Shown here: one piece after another, positions 11,141-22,700 of the stretch | Position numbering within the stretch: the first letter of the stretch is position 1 | How the letters are laid out: the number at the start of each line of letters is the position of its first letter | Assembly: GCA_007922305.1 (NCBI GenBank) | Contig: ML677335.1 | Span: 17,454,679-17,518,678 of the forward strand | DNA from: Dermatemys mawii | Lineage: Eukaryota > Chordata > Testudines > Dermatemydidae | Reading direction: 5' to 3' | Length of the DNA: 64,000 bases | Notes under the pieces: generated by a model | What the model was told of the DNA's origin: nothing | The model's input: only the letters and a program-made list of their open reading frames with translations | The model's database searches: none | Program-made: the position numbers and the translations under genes

Positions 11141-12230
11141 CATTGCAGAGCCAGATCTAACAGAAGGTAGAGTTGTGAAATACAAGGAATTGTAGCGGTG
11201 ATATATAAGGGTGATATATAGCCTGCACACACACAAAAATCCACCCGAGGCCAGGGAAATCTCCAGTGTTTGCTCAGAGAAGAGATTACCACATGCTCAG
11301 TACTGGAAATTACACATCCTTATTGAAAAAATTACCAGCACTTCTCAGCTGGTGCATTCCAGACCACCAAATAAAGTCATGACAGAGAACTAAGACATTT
11401 TAGCTTTCTTTTACATCCTCCACATTAGTCTCTTTCCCTCGTTATCAAAGTATTTTTTTAAAGTAGAAAATAAGGAAAGAAAATATGGTTTCATTTAAAG
11501 GAAAGCTGGTTTGTTACTCATTGGCATTAAAGTAACGACTATTGTCACATGTCAGCAGCGTGTTTTACAAACTATTTACAAAACTATTTTATAAAAAAGT
11601 TTAGTAGTAATTCTGAGGAAGATTTATGCTCCATATAAGTTAAATTTTTAATTTAAATGTAAAGTTGTGGAATTTATCCATCCAAGTTAAATGAAATGGT
11701 ATTAACTCACATGGACTGTTTTTAACATACAAAGGACTCAACATCTGGTATACAGTGCCAAGGAATGGGCACCTCATAAGACCCTAAAAGGGCCAGCGAG
11801 CTTAGAAAAGAAAAACCCCAACAACAGAAGGACCGATCCCAAACGAGCAATTTACAGCAATTCACCACTGTTAAACTCAGGAAATTGGAGAGAAAAATGG
11901 TTTGTATAATAAATGTTAGCATGACAGTGCTGTGCAGTTATTCTGGACATTGCTAGATAAATTATTTTATTATTTAGCAATATAAACCATTTTTTTCCAC
12001 AACTCAATCTACTCATGCCTTTAGATGCTCATTCCCCCAGCCTCATGCCTCTCAGTACATACTCTCATGAAATATACCAAAAATGGGAGAGGCAAGCATT
12101 TCTTCTAGCAGCATAAAGCTTTATGTAAAACTTCTCACAATAAAATGTCTGTAATTTATAAATTACATAATTTTATAATTAGGTGCTGACTAGTGTACCT
12201 AAGCTTCCACACAAACCAACTACTTGGCTG
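11141..12230. other. AT-rich unique sequence
   Basis: No gene or recognisable repeat. Short frames only. Confidence 0.45.
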
Positions 12231-12234
12231 TAGA

Positions 12235-12700
12235 GGTCTACTCGGGCCTAATTTTAAAGGCCCAACCCGAACCTGGCCTGGGGACATCCAATCTGCACCC
12301 AAATTTTTTTCAGGCCCAGTACAGACCTAACGTTTCCCCCTGAAATCATTGCCCCATCTCATGCTTGGCACTAGGCCTGGTTGGGGTTTCCTGCTTTCTG
12401 TGCCTGCAATCCACCTCTGGCCACTTTTTTGCCCATGTGGTGGCAGCTGCATTTCCTGCTCCTGCCAGCTGTTCTTGCTTCACTGAGCTGTGCATGCTGT
12501 TGAGTGAGTGAGAGGCGCTGTGACTCAGCATATTCACTCTGCACCACAGCCAGAGTGCAGCAAGGTGGCAGCAGCCAGCAGAAAACTGACATGCAACCAC
12601 TGCTGCTCAAAGCCCACAAGCAGGAGGTGGTGATCAGAGATGATCTGACCCAACCCAAGGCCAAGAGGGTCGGGTTATTTTCAGACCTGACTTAAACCCA
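12235..12700. repeat. GC-rich unclassified repeat block
   Basis: Compositionally distinct from its AT-rich surroundings. The ends carry related phrases: 'actcgggcctaattttaaag' with 'cccaacccgaacctgg' on the left, and 'gggtcgggttattttcagac' with 'ctgacttaaacccaac' on the right. This suggests a non-autonomous transposon with decayed terminal repeats. I could not define exact ends or a target duplication. Open frames inside have no domain. Confidence 0.3.
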
Positions 12701-13088
12701 ACACTTGGAGTAATGTCCCATTGGGTTCTCTCGTGCACACACACACAAGTCTCCAGTTTATGTGTGCATGTGATTGTATAGGTGTCAGTATAGGCACAAG
12801 CAGAAAAGCTCACTTGCACATATCCACTCATAAGAATGAAAGCAGACGTGGATTCACTTTCTGCATGTTCACTCAGAAGACAAACAATTTTAAATAAGAT
12901 ATTTTAAAACTATTTTTTCACTGTGTCTTTGTGCTAGGAAATAATTACTCATGGCTTCCCTGATGCAGAATAGTATTGTACTCTATCAGTAGCCTTATTG
13001 GGGTGACTCGGGAAATAAGGTGCTACCCTTTCTAATAGTAGGTATCTGAATCTGGTCTAGAGTGAGATACTAATCTAGCATAAGCATT

Positions 13089-13184
13089 GAAGCATAAGTT
13101 TTCGTGGGCTAATACCCACTCCGTTGGATGCATGCAGTGGAAGTATCCACTTCTACAGATCCAGACTAACACGGCTACCTCTCT
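13089..13184 (-). mobile_element. Penelope-like element remnant with decayed hammerhead ribozyme
   Basis: The left part, read on the minus strand, has the architecture of the hammerhead motif found in Penelope-like element terminal repeats: a stem (GTGGG … CCCAC, plus-strand 13104-13119) followed by the conserved GAAA (plus-strand 13100-13103) and 'acttatgct'. The first core box, CUGANGA in active ribozymes, is CCAACGG here, so it should be inactive. On the plus strand the right part reads 'cagatccagactaacacggc' with 'tacctctc', the frequent reptile Penelope-type terminus in the opposite orientation. The fragment is therefore an inverted junction of two element parts. No RT or GIY-YIG domain remains. 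Confidence 0.65.
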
Positions 13185-13659
13185 TATTCTAATCTAGCAT
13201 GAGATACTGAAATAAAATGTGCGGTTTTCTGCTCAACCTCAGATTTAGCTCTGATCTTTCATAAGCATCTAAGAATTTCCTGTAGTCTCCTGACCTGACT
13301 GTATCCAAGCAATTCATCTAATCCCATTGTACTTCTAAAACTACTTTTAAATTCTGTTCTGATTCTAGGGTCCCACAACTCCCACCCCGAGCCATCTCCA
13401 GAATTTACGTGTATGGCACGTATGGCCAAAAGAAGGAATTGTTTAATACAAACATTTCAAATATTGTTGCAAAGTCTTCTCTGAGATCAATACATGCATT
13501 TTGCGAACATTGTCCGTGCTGCTGCGGTGGAAATTGTACACTATCAGTTATGTTAGTAATAAATAGTGAAGGCATACACGCTGTGTGTCAGAAAAAATAT
13601 CTGTTTTCTACTTACATAGCAATACTAACGAAACCTCCTATATATCATGAAAATTCCAA

Positions 13660-13765
13660 CATGTCTGCCACTGGGCAAGTCACTTAACATCTCTGTATGT
13701 ACTCCTCTGTAGATTGGATTTAATACTTGCAGCATCTCAGTAGACATGGTGAGATTTATGGCTTG
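13660..13765 (+). mobile_element. MIR SINE remnant
   Basis: The line 'ctgccactgggcaagtcact' with 'taacatctctgt' matches the central MIR segment, followed by a decayed 'ctctgtagattggattt' where 'catctgtaaaatggg' is expected. Confidence 0.7.
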
Positions 13766-13789
13766 ATCGATCTCTTCCCACTGAAATCA

Positions 13790-15200
13790 ATCACAAAACT
13801 CACAGTAGGAAAACTGAGAGGAAAAAATAAATTCCGTTTACTTGAGGGACTATGTGTAGATTCTTACTCACTTGAGTAAATGCATGTCATTTACTCAATT
13901 TCTTATCTTTTACGATTTATCATGACAGGTCATGCTTACATTGTGTGATTTTTTTCCATGTATATGATTAGTCAATATGAACCAAGTTTTCCATGGCTCC
14001 CATCTACAATCCATGGAATTTTGGCCTTATACTCAGAGTAGAATTTGCTACTTTCTGTGCAATATGGACTTTGAACCATACATAATAGTTATTTTGTAGA
14101 ATTTCTAAGCAAAGAAAAAGCCTTTCTTTCACTGAGTAAGGTCCTTGAACAGATAGCTAGCAGAAAGTTAGAATTTTGTGTCCAGCTCCAATTTAGACTT
14201 TGAACTGAAGTTCTTCCTTATATGTGCTTCTCTTTTTTCTTAAAAAAAGTAGCCATATGATTTAGCATGTACAGCCTTGCACATTTTCTCTGAGCCCTAC
14301 TATCTCAGTTCTCCCTTTTCTTTTGCAGTAATATTGTTAACTGTCTGCAGCTTGCAGGGTTTCTCTACATTTCTTAAGAATGTTCTGAGAAAATGGACAG
14401 TAATCAAAATCTGCTAATGTCAGTATTCATAGTTTCAGAACATAACATGTTCGAAGAGGAACAGTAATAGTAGTTTGTACTTATAATTAGAGGTGAGGTG
14501 CCTAAATACAGAATAGCTGTTCATTCAACTCATTTTAAAGTGCAGTTGACATCTCATGGCAACATCTTTGAAAGACATACTGTTTTGCTGCTGCTATACG
14601 GTTAGAATATTATTCCAGAGGTAAGAATTATTCCTTACATCCTTGAATTTTTAAACAAGTGTCAGGAGAAGGCGCTTCTGTTTAATAGCTTGAATGTAGA
14701 GGAAAATGAAGAAGCATGTAGTGAAGGAAAAATTCAAATTGGGTCTTGTCTGAATATAATCCAGTTTGCGTGAAATTGATCAAAACTGCAAGTTAGTCCA
14801 ATTCCCTTATTCCCATAGGAAATCTTGAATGTTATACTCACTACTATTTGGAATCTTTGGATTTTTTTTTACAGTTAAGATTGTTAATGGCTGATATATG
14901 CCATAAATTGGTCAAATCTAAGAAAATGTTAATACTGTTGTCTCAAGAGTTGTTTCTTTGGGTTCATTAAAAAATTTCTTTAATAAGAAATATTTGCTTT
15001 GGAATAGTAACACAAACTGCTATGTTACTGCTCATCTAAACCCTGAGAATTAAAACCAATGCAGGAATAAGGTGTGTGTGCGTGCCTGTGAGAAGGGATT
15101 TTAAGCTTCTGCTTCCAATTTACCACTTCCATACCCTTTACAGTACATACTTTACTGAAGAAATGCACCACTAAATTATGAAATTTACTCCTTTATCTGA
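13790..15200. other. AT-rich unique sequence
   Basis: No feature recognised apart from a short alternating TG/CG stretch near 15072-15085. Confidence 0.45.
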
Positions 15201-15203
15201 AAT

Positions 15204-15600
15204 GTGGGTAGATGCCATTGGTTTTGGCCAAAACATTTTTTTGTTAAAAAAGAAAGATTATGTGCTACATCATTGGCAAGAGAGGCTGTAAAGATCACAT
15301 TGATGAGAAAGGTCATTGCTGGAATAACCATGAGTTTGTGGTTTGAGGTGATTGAAGAGTGGGTTCAGAAAATGAGTGACAAGATTGAGGAACTGTCTGC
15401 AGAAAAAAGAGGAATTGCAGCACATAATCTGTGACCTCAAAAATGAACAGAAGAAATGGGAAGTGGGCAGCAGAAGAAACTCCAGTTATAAAACTAACTG
15501 AAAAAGGTTGCAGATCTGGAAAAGCAAGTATTTAGTCATGTTTTTTTTCAAAAAATGGGTCCTTGAAAAGGTGCAAATGGAAGTTGAAATTTACAGTTAA
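15204..15600 (+). pseudogene. Decayed coiled-coil coding remnant, unidentified
   Basis: A 76-codon frame from 15204 to 15434 includes EEWVQKMSDKIEELSAEK. After a small frame shift near 15405 a second frame continues in the same style (EELQHIICDLKNEQKKWE, about 15411-15464). A third shift gives LKKVADLEKQVF near 15501-15540. Charged, heptad-like content maintained across three frames suggests one former coiled-coil protein broken by indels. Candidates are an L1-type ORF1 (an L1-clade ORF2 remnant lies downstream on the same strand at 17.6-19.7 kb) or a processed pseudogene. I do not recognise the parent protein. Confidence 0.3.
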
Positions 15601-15670
15601 AATAGAACAGCCACAGATTCAGCAACAACAAGGGCATTTATATTGGGCTCCACCATTGTAAGGACTAAGA

Positions 15671-15739
15671 GCGAAATCCTGACCTATTCTAAGTTAATGG
15701 CAAAACTCTCATTCCTTTTACTGGGGCCAAAATATCACC
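15671..15739. repeat. Palindromic MITE-like repeat
   Basis: Left arm 'gcgaaatcctgacc', centre 'atggcaaaactctcattcc', right arm 'ggggccaaaatatcac': a diverged member of the family seen at 3583 and 30167. Confidence 0.45.
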
Positions 15740-16030
15740 CAAATAGTGCCCTTTGGAAGCATCAAGAGCCACCAGAGATGTTGAAGAACACAGTTGCCAG
15801 TTCTTTTTCCTGGACAAGTTGATGAGAGGCTAAAAGTGAAGACATGAAATTTCTAAGTAAGGAAATAATTCCACTCCTCTCTGCTTGAGAATGTGAAGAG
15901 TATAAACAAATCTTTTGTAGAGGGGGAAATAAAAATATGGTTTTCTTTGGAGGGGAGAGGTAAAAAAGTTAATAAATTAAAGTTTAAAGACTGCTTTTGG
16001 TTTTATTTGTGATCTTACTGAACAAATGTG

Positions 16031-16124
16031 GCTGAGATTTTCAAAGTGATGTGGGGGATTTAAACACCTTGTTCATTATGCAAGTTTGTGTCTAACTTCC
16101 CTACGTAGTTTTGAAAAACTCTGC
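16031..16124. repeat. Short inverted-repeat element
   Basis: The ends GCTGAGATTTTCAAAG (16031-16046) and TTTTGAAAAACTCTGC (16109-16124) are imperfect inverted repeats with 13 of 16 positions matching. The inner text resembles the widespread reptile/bird palindromic repeat that begins 'gattttcaaaggcacc'. Confidence 0.5.
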
Positions 16125-16629
16125 TGCATTTTGTAGCAGAACAAACAAAATTAAAAATGAGACTGGATATGATGCCTCATTTCCCAAGAATGGAGCTGTG
16201 ATCTATGACATGCATTTGAATCAGACTCTTTGATTAGAAACATTAAGAAATTCATTCCTGCCTTACAGAAAGATGGGTTGCTATGCAGGGAGAACTATAT
16301 ACAAATGAAGCCTTCATTACCTTGGCTAACGTTTACACACTGCACTTCACAAAAGAAGGCAGTGTAAAACACTCTGATATGGCATATGCAATTGGAAATC
16401 TCATACAGAGTAAAACATGGGGTCGGGTATTTCAGTCACTTTTAGTAGTATGAAAGATTACATTCCCTTGACACAAGTAAACAAGAGCCCTAAACCAAAG
16501 CAATTTTAGAGAAAGGTTGATCTGACGAATCATACATACATCCACTCCTATGACAGGTATTTTGACTTCACGTCTTACAAAAGCTGTAAATTAAATCAAA
16601 TGCTGAATTGACTGCTTCTTGATAATTGC

Positions 16630-17085
16630 CCTACCTAGTTCTTCCTGCACCCTAATAAGCGTTATTGCCTTGTTGGATTGTGCTGATAGTCGTGGGAATT
16701 CTCTTTCAAGTGCATCTTGCTCACATACTAACTGATCTCCACGTTTGGGGTCAGGAAAGAATTTTCCCTCAGGTCAGACTGGTAGTGACTGTGTGGATTT
16801 TTACCTTCCTCTGCAGCATGGGGTGGAGGTCAATTGCTAGGACCATGTGTATCTTTCACTTAATCAGTTCTTGTTGTTTCAGGGGCCTCAAGAAATGGTG
16901 CACCTTGGTCACTCCTGTTCTCAGACTTTCACATATTTACTAGTTTAGTTTTCCAAGAGCTGTAATACATGGGTCTAATTCTGGTTTTTGACATGGAATG
17001 AGGATGGCTGGGTGTTGTTTAAAGGCCTGTAATGTACAGAAGATCAGACTGCTGGTCTCTTCTGGCCTTAAACGCTATGATTCTA
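16630..17085 (+). mobile_element. CR1-type LINE 3' end (second subfamily)
   Basis: It carries 'gggtcaggaaagaattttcc', 'ctcaggtcagactggtagtg', 'ttaccttcctctgcagcatg' and a terminal segment 'ggtctcttctggccttaaac' with 'gctatgattctatg' near 17040-17084. The last part is the CR1 terminal motif. The upstream part differs from the copies at 6.8, 25.4 and 46.6 kb, so it is a different subfamily or a composite that borrowed a CR1 tail. No coding frame survives. Confidence 0.7.
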
Positions 17086-17559
17086 TGCTGTCCCATCCGC
17101 AACTAACCTTAGATATTTAATAATCACTTGCTAAGATAATCATCTTAGAGATTTGATAATCACCTCCCACTTCTAACTAAAAAATACCTGCACTGTTAAG
17201 AGGATCTAGACAGAGGTATCTACTGGCACAGGCCTGTTCTGAAAGGACAAACTCCTCTGCAGAGAATAAGAAAAAAGCCATTTTAGCAACCAGGATGAAA
17301 GAGCAAAAATGAAGCACAACTGTAAATTGATTGCCATAACCTCTACCAAAACCAAAACAAATCCACCAAATTTCAGACTACTTGCTAAATCAGGGAATCT
17401 TTTAATACCTTAGTCACAATAAAATCCCAAATAATTTACTGTATATATGAAAGTGACATATTACAAAAAAATTATAAAAATAAGAATGTGCAGCAACTTT
17501 TCAAAAATAAATCTCTTATTATAATCAAATACTCCCATGGAGTCTCAGGTTCTTAGACT

Positions 17560-19735
17560 AAAAGAATAAGTGAATTAAAGAAATTCTGCATTGACCCATA
17601 CAAATGATCCATACTTGATCAGAATCCCGATAAATTATAAATATTTAATTAAAGAATGTTTAGCAAATATCAAACTGCTGATAGTTGTGGATTCACTGAA
17701 GATTGAGGAATTTATTACAGAAGAGGAAATTGAGAAATCACTTGGAAAGTGTGGAACCTAGGACCTTAATTTCTCTAAAATTTTTATCGAGACATTTGAT
17801 ATTTTTAAAACAACCAAGGATGAAGGAAAATATAGTCATTTCAAGACCATGGAAAGATTTACAAACCTTTGCTTCGTACAGGGGAGTTTCCCTGACCAAA
17901 TGACACAAAAATTCTGACACACATCTTCATCTCCATACTAAATTAATTCCTTCTAAAACTCATTAACTCAAACCAAACCAACTTTATCCTAGACTACAAG
18001 TCATTGGTAATTTGCAAAACATTTTGAATATGCTGACCACCTCCCTACAGATCACTTCTGTGTATTTTGAGAAGTCCTTTGTGTAGAGTGGCCTGTTTAA
18101 GTCTCGATCATAGCTGTATTTGGGTCAGATGAACATTTTGATATCTGGACAAAGAGAAGCCAGTGATCCCACAAACCATGCTGAGGTTTCCCCTCACCTT
18201 TTCAAGTCCCATGAAATCCAAGAGCAGACTGCTCTTCGACCTAGTTATTACACTGGTCTACAATTTTTTAGAAGTCGTCTGCTTCAGAGATAAAATGTGA
18301 TATTTATTATGTATTTTGATGTGCTGAATTCAAATATGACAATTAAAACAACTGATTGGCTACTGTTTCTAAGATATTTAAGTTTTTACATTTTATGTCT
18401 ATGTATATTATGTAGATAGTAGAGTTTTAATCATAAATTGTAAACCTAGGTCTTGTCATGTGTTTATGGTTGCTTTACATGATAATATTTCACCTATCCT
18501 GTTTATGTAACACTTTAAAAATCAGCAAAAGGGTTATATAAATAAAATGTATTATGAAACAAAAGGCAAAAAACTATTATGTACATAGTTTAGTCCTATT
18601 CAGTGTCTACTNNNNNNNNNNTTCCCTTTATAACTCACTTATCCTCCGCCATTCCCATGTCAAGGGTCGTATATACTGACCCAATAGCATATCTTGAAAA
18701 CTAGAGCCAATCAACAATTTTAAGCCTCATTTTCGTTCTCAGTGACCCAGAATTAGTAAAGTTTGACTACATTTATTTCAGAAGCATTTTGGCTGTAGAG
18801 CAGTGTTATTTGACATTAGAGTAGATTCTTGGCAGAGGCAATTAGGAAATAGCCAATGTTTAAAAGTCTCCAAGTAGGCCAAAATGGCACTTTTTGCTCT
18901 GTGGTTTCTGTTACATAAGTTAAACAGGCAGTTTTCAAACATTTAACTACTACTGACAACTTTGGCCAATTAGGCTACAAACTAAATCTTACCAAAATGA
19001 AGACCCTAACATCGTGGTACAGTTTGCCTTTACAGTATCTTCTGGATCAGTGAAATAGGTGTGTGAAGGTACCACTAGCTTCAAGGACATGGTAGGGCTA
19101 CACATCTCCATTACACTTTCACCATCACAAGGAGAAAAAGATTTTTTTAAAAAAAGATGATGACATGGGCAGAAAAACAAACTTTCTCATAGCAATGGGA
19201 GGTACAAGAGCTCTGTTACGGATTAACACTTTTCCATGTTTGTTATACCAATTCTTGAGGTTCCCATATTATCTAAAAGCTTTGTTCTCTTGCCACAGTT
19301 GGCAAAAGTTAAAGAATGAGAGTTCTCTTTATGTCTGTGTGGGAACACAGAAGCCCATGAGGCCTTAACGTCTGAACTTAAAATTCTATTTCTGGGGGCA
19401 GCATAAATAGGAGATCTAGTGGAATAAACATATTTTCTATAAAAACTTGCTTTTATCAAAATTGTTTTTGAGACTAAAACAGCAGAGAGGCTCACGCAAG
19501 CCTTAAACAGAATTGGTACAGATATCCAAGGATTTTGCTGAATTTTGTCATGAATAGTATAGCAAATAAGTAAAAAATGTTTTGTTTTTTTCCATACTAT
19601 GTTTAGTCTGTTTGTAATAAAATGGAGCTCTGTGTACAGGTCAGCAGGTTTATGCACAGTGCATTCAGAATAGTTTCCCAGACGTTCATGTTTAACTAAC
19701 AACCATATTCCTGAAAGGAGTAATGCTTTCAAAGG
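17560..19735 (+). mobile_element. L1-clade LINE ORF2 remnant (reverse transcriptase and downstream part)
   Basis: Several blocks in L1 order on one strand. A pre-RT block reads EEFITEEEIEKSLGKCG (about 17707-17757). An RT1 block reads SRPWKDLQTFASYRGVSLTK (about 17844-17903), where L1 has KPGKD…SYRPISL. Then come LIPSKTH.LKPNQL and QVIGNLQNILNML (about 17942-18035) followed by VYFEKSF, the site of the catalytic 'D.EKAF' motif with its Asp lost. A later block reads FGQLGYKLNLTKMKTL (about 18959-19008), like the L1 'SGYKIN..KS' step. A final block reads RALLRINTFPCLLYQF (about 19207-19254), like the L1 'GRI..IKMN..PR.LYLF' step. Many stops and shifts make it dead. A ten-base assembly gap lies inside. 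Confidence 0.65.
18612..18621. other. Assembly gap (10 N)
   Basis: Ten N bases. A run of exactly ten is usually a placeholder, so the true gap size is unknown. It lies inside the L1-clade remnant, consistent with a repeat-related assembly break. Confidence 0.98.
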
Positions 19736-19739
19736 TTAT

Positions 19740-22700
19740 CTCTCTAATCAACAGCTTTCACTGTTCTCAGCTTAGTGATTTTATAGTCTATCAGGAAAAT
19801 TAACCATGTAGCCCCCAGCTCGGTTCTTTGGAACTTTAGATACAGAAGAAGGTAGAGAAGGTACTGTTGCCGTCCTCATTTGAAATAAGGTCCAGGCATT
19901 ATTTGGTCTAGTGATGGATCTAACATTCATGTTGCTTGTCAGAAAGATCTGGAAAAAGGAGGGAGAAATGGGCAGGATTATGCACAATGGACATCATTTA
20001 TATTGTGTTTTGCTGTGGATTCTTCTGCATTTCATCGAGGGCCAGCTGATGTAGTGCTGGGGTTAAAACACATCACTATAAAGCTATAGTCTAAGGATTT
20101 GGGATCTTTTATCATGTTAGACATTTAGTCTAATGTAATTAAGTTTAAAAGTACTATAAGCCATAAAAATAGAAAACCTCCACTACAAAATAAGCCATTG
20201 ATAACGCCAATAACTTTTGTGGGGAGAAATGTAATGGTCCTGTGGTACACTCAAACACTGAGCCTACTCCACAGAAACAATCCATTGCTTGCTAAAATTT
20301 ACAACTCCATCACATTACCCCACAAGATTCCATGTAATACTATATTTTCATTTACCCTTCATTAAACCCACAAACTTCTCCTCTCCCACCTGACAATCCA
20401 CATGACAAGACCCTGCCATGTACCACTACTGACAATCTACAGAACTCAGTACAAGAAATGAGGCAAATTGGATCTCTCGAAGTACACATGATTATACATG
20501 GGGACAGGGCAGGGAGAGGGGCGGGACCCTCCAGGTTGCCTCATATCACAACTGCAACTGTGCCAAGCTTCTCCAACTAATCCCACCACCACAGAGGTCT
20601 TCCAGTGTCCTCCAAGGTGGATCTTGTGTATGCAGGTTTCACAACCTGTCTGTATTCAAGAACAGAATAAGACATTTTGTAACAAAGCAAAATGATACTC
20701 CATACGTACAATACAGGCAGCTTACTATTAAGTGGCTGTATATAGTCTAACGGTCCTTAATTTTGAACTTTTTTTTTAACAGTTGCCCAGAAATTAAATA
20801 TCATCTTTAGAAGTTTACACTGGACGGTACTTCAGAAACTATCAGCACATCAACTTAAAATATACAACTTCTCTTTTAAAAAAATATCTGATCGTTGTGG
20901 TCATTTGAGATGCACTTCTTACAATTCGTTCATCAGTGCAGATGTTAGCAACTCACATGGGACAGCTAAAAATGTCTTTTCATAAAAGCCGATAAGAAAG
21001 TAAATCATATGCTCGAAATAAAGGAGCCTGTATCTTCCTGCAGGTAGCAGGGATTTCTGAAGACCAAATCATTATAAAACAATAGTTCTAATTCTCAGGT
21101 TATTATTATTCCAGTGTTTCTTTTATTGATTCTTTGTGCAGAAAAGTAGACACCTCCCCTTGGATTCTTATTAGCAAACTACTGACAGAAACAAATTTTT
21201 AGATGTGGATATGTTTGTATTTTCTAAGGTAGGAAATACTGCCAATCCATATACTTTCAGTTTGATTTAATCTCTCATACCTTCAGGATTTTGACTGATG
21301 GCTAACACTAAACATGCGTAATTATTCTTTCATGCAACTTAGCCATTGGCAGTGATTTTGATGGCAGTAATTTTCCCTGCTGAGACTGCAAGTCATGATT
21401 CATCAGTTTTATTAGGACTGTGAACCTTACCCAAGACTTTAAAATCTTGTGGTTGATGATATTATTAACTCTTTAAGTATGTTAAGAATTAAGAAACACA
21501 CACTGTATGGCTTTCAGCAAGAGGCTGGAAACAAGTGCAAAATTAAATTTCTCATTTGCAGTTTCTCAGCTATATGCTCATTTTTAAGGTTGTTTATAGT
21601 GTGGTACTTTTGTGTCATCAAAGCATAATGTTTAGATCAGATGACTGAAACTACAGAGAAATAGAGGAAGGCTATTGTGATACCTCGTATCAGCACACAA
21701 AAGCACTTTGCTAGTATCATCCTAGCCATTTTTGATATTCCTTGAGCCCCCTTAATAGGAATGCTAAACTCCCCCACTGTTTAGGTAAAAAGGTGCTCCA
21801 TGAAGCTTTTGCCTCCTGAGGTTTGCTATTTATGCTGTTTGTAGCCAGGCAAACAGAGCATTAGTAGTAATGATTGCAATATAGTAAAAACTGGTTTTTA
21901 AGTGGGCTCCCGTGTTTCTCCTATAGCTCTGCCTTCTTCAGGAAGTACTGTGAGTCAGCTGATTAGCAGAGTAGACTGTGCTGTTTCTCAAGTGCAGGCT
22001 GGAACCCCAAAAACTGAGCGGAGAGTGTACTGAATGAATACGGTTGAACCCAGTTACTCTGTCCAGGCTTCAGGAGACTCTAAAGGCCTCTTCTAGAGTA
22101 CAAAATATTTGTTATCTTGAGCCATCCATTAATACCACGAAATATTGGTGCTTGGCTCAGCAACATGGCTGATCTTGCAGCTAATGAATGACCGGCATTC
22201 CACAGAAAGGGAATGCCTGAAAAATTCAAAGCAATTTGGGCTGATGTTTAGAGGTCTATGATTACCCTAGACCCAGTAGATAGACAGATATGTCACTTCC
22301 CCTCCCCTTGTCCTAACCTTCTTTCTTTACTTAGTGCATTATGATGAATCTTGTATTTTGATGTATTTGGAAAAATTAACTAAAAATTATGTTTAAAAAT
22401 CTATGTCCAGAATGATCCGGTTGATGGTGGATTTCCCAACACTTGCCTACTTGTTTGTCATATTTGGGGTTTATCCACTTATTACACAGCGTTTGAATTT
22501 TGGATCCATAACTACATTTTTTAATTGGAATCCTATCCTAAGAGCTCATAATAGTTCATTACTTCTCATAGGTTTCTGACTGTCCATCTTATACAACCAT
22601 CATTTCTTCTCCCTTTTCCTTATCTATGAAAATATTAGCCACTGTAATTCTAGTCTGCTTCAATCTGTTCTATTCTATCTTTTGCCTTCTCAGTGATCCT

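Noticed and set aside
19223..19732. 169-codon open frame on the minus strand
   Set aside because: It lies antisense to the L1-clade ORF2 remnant, whose plus-strand peptides (LLRINTFPCLLYQF and others) explain the region.
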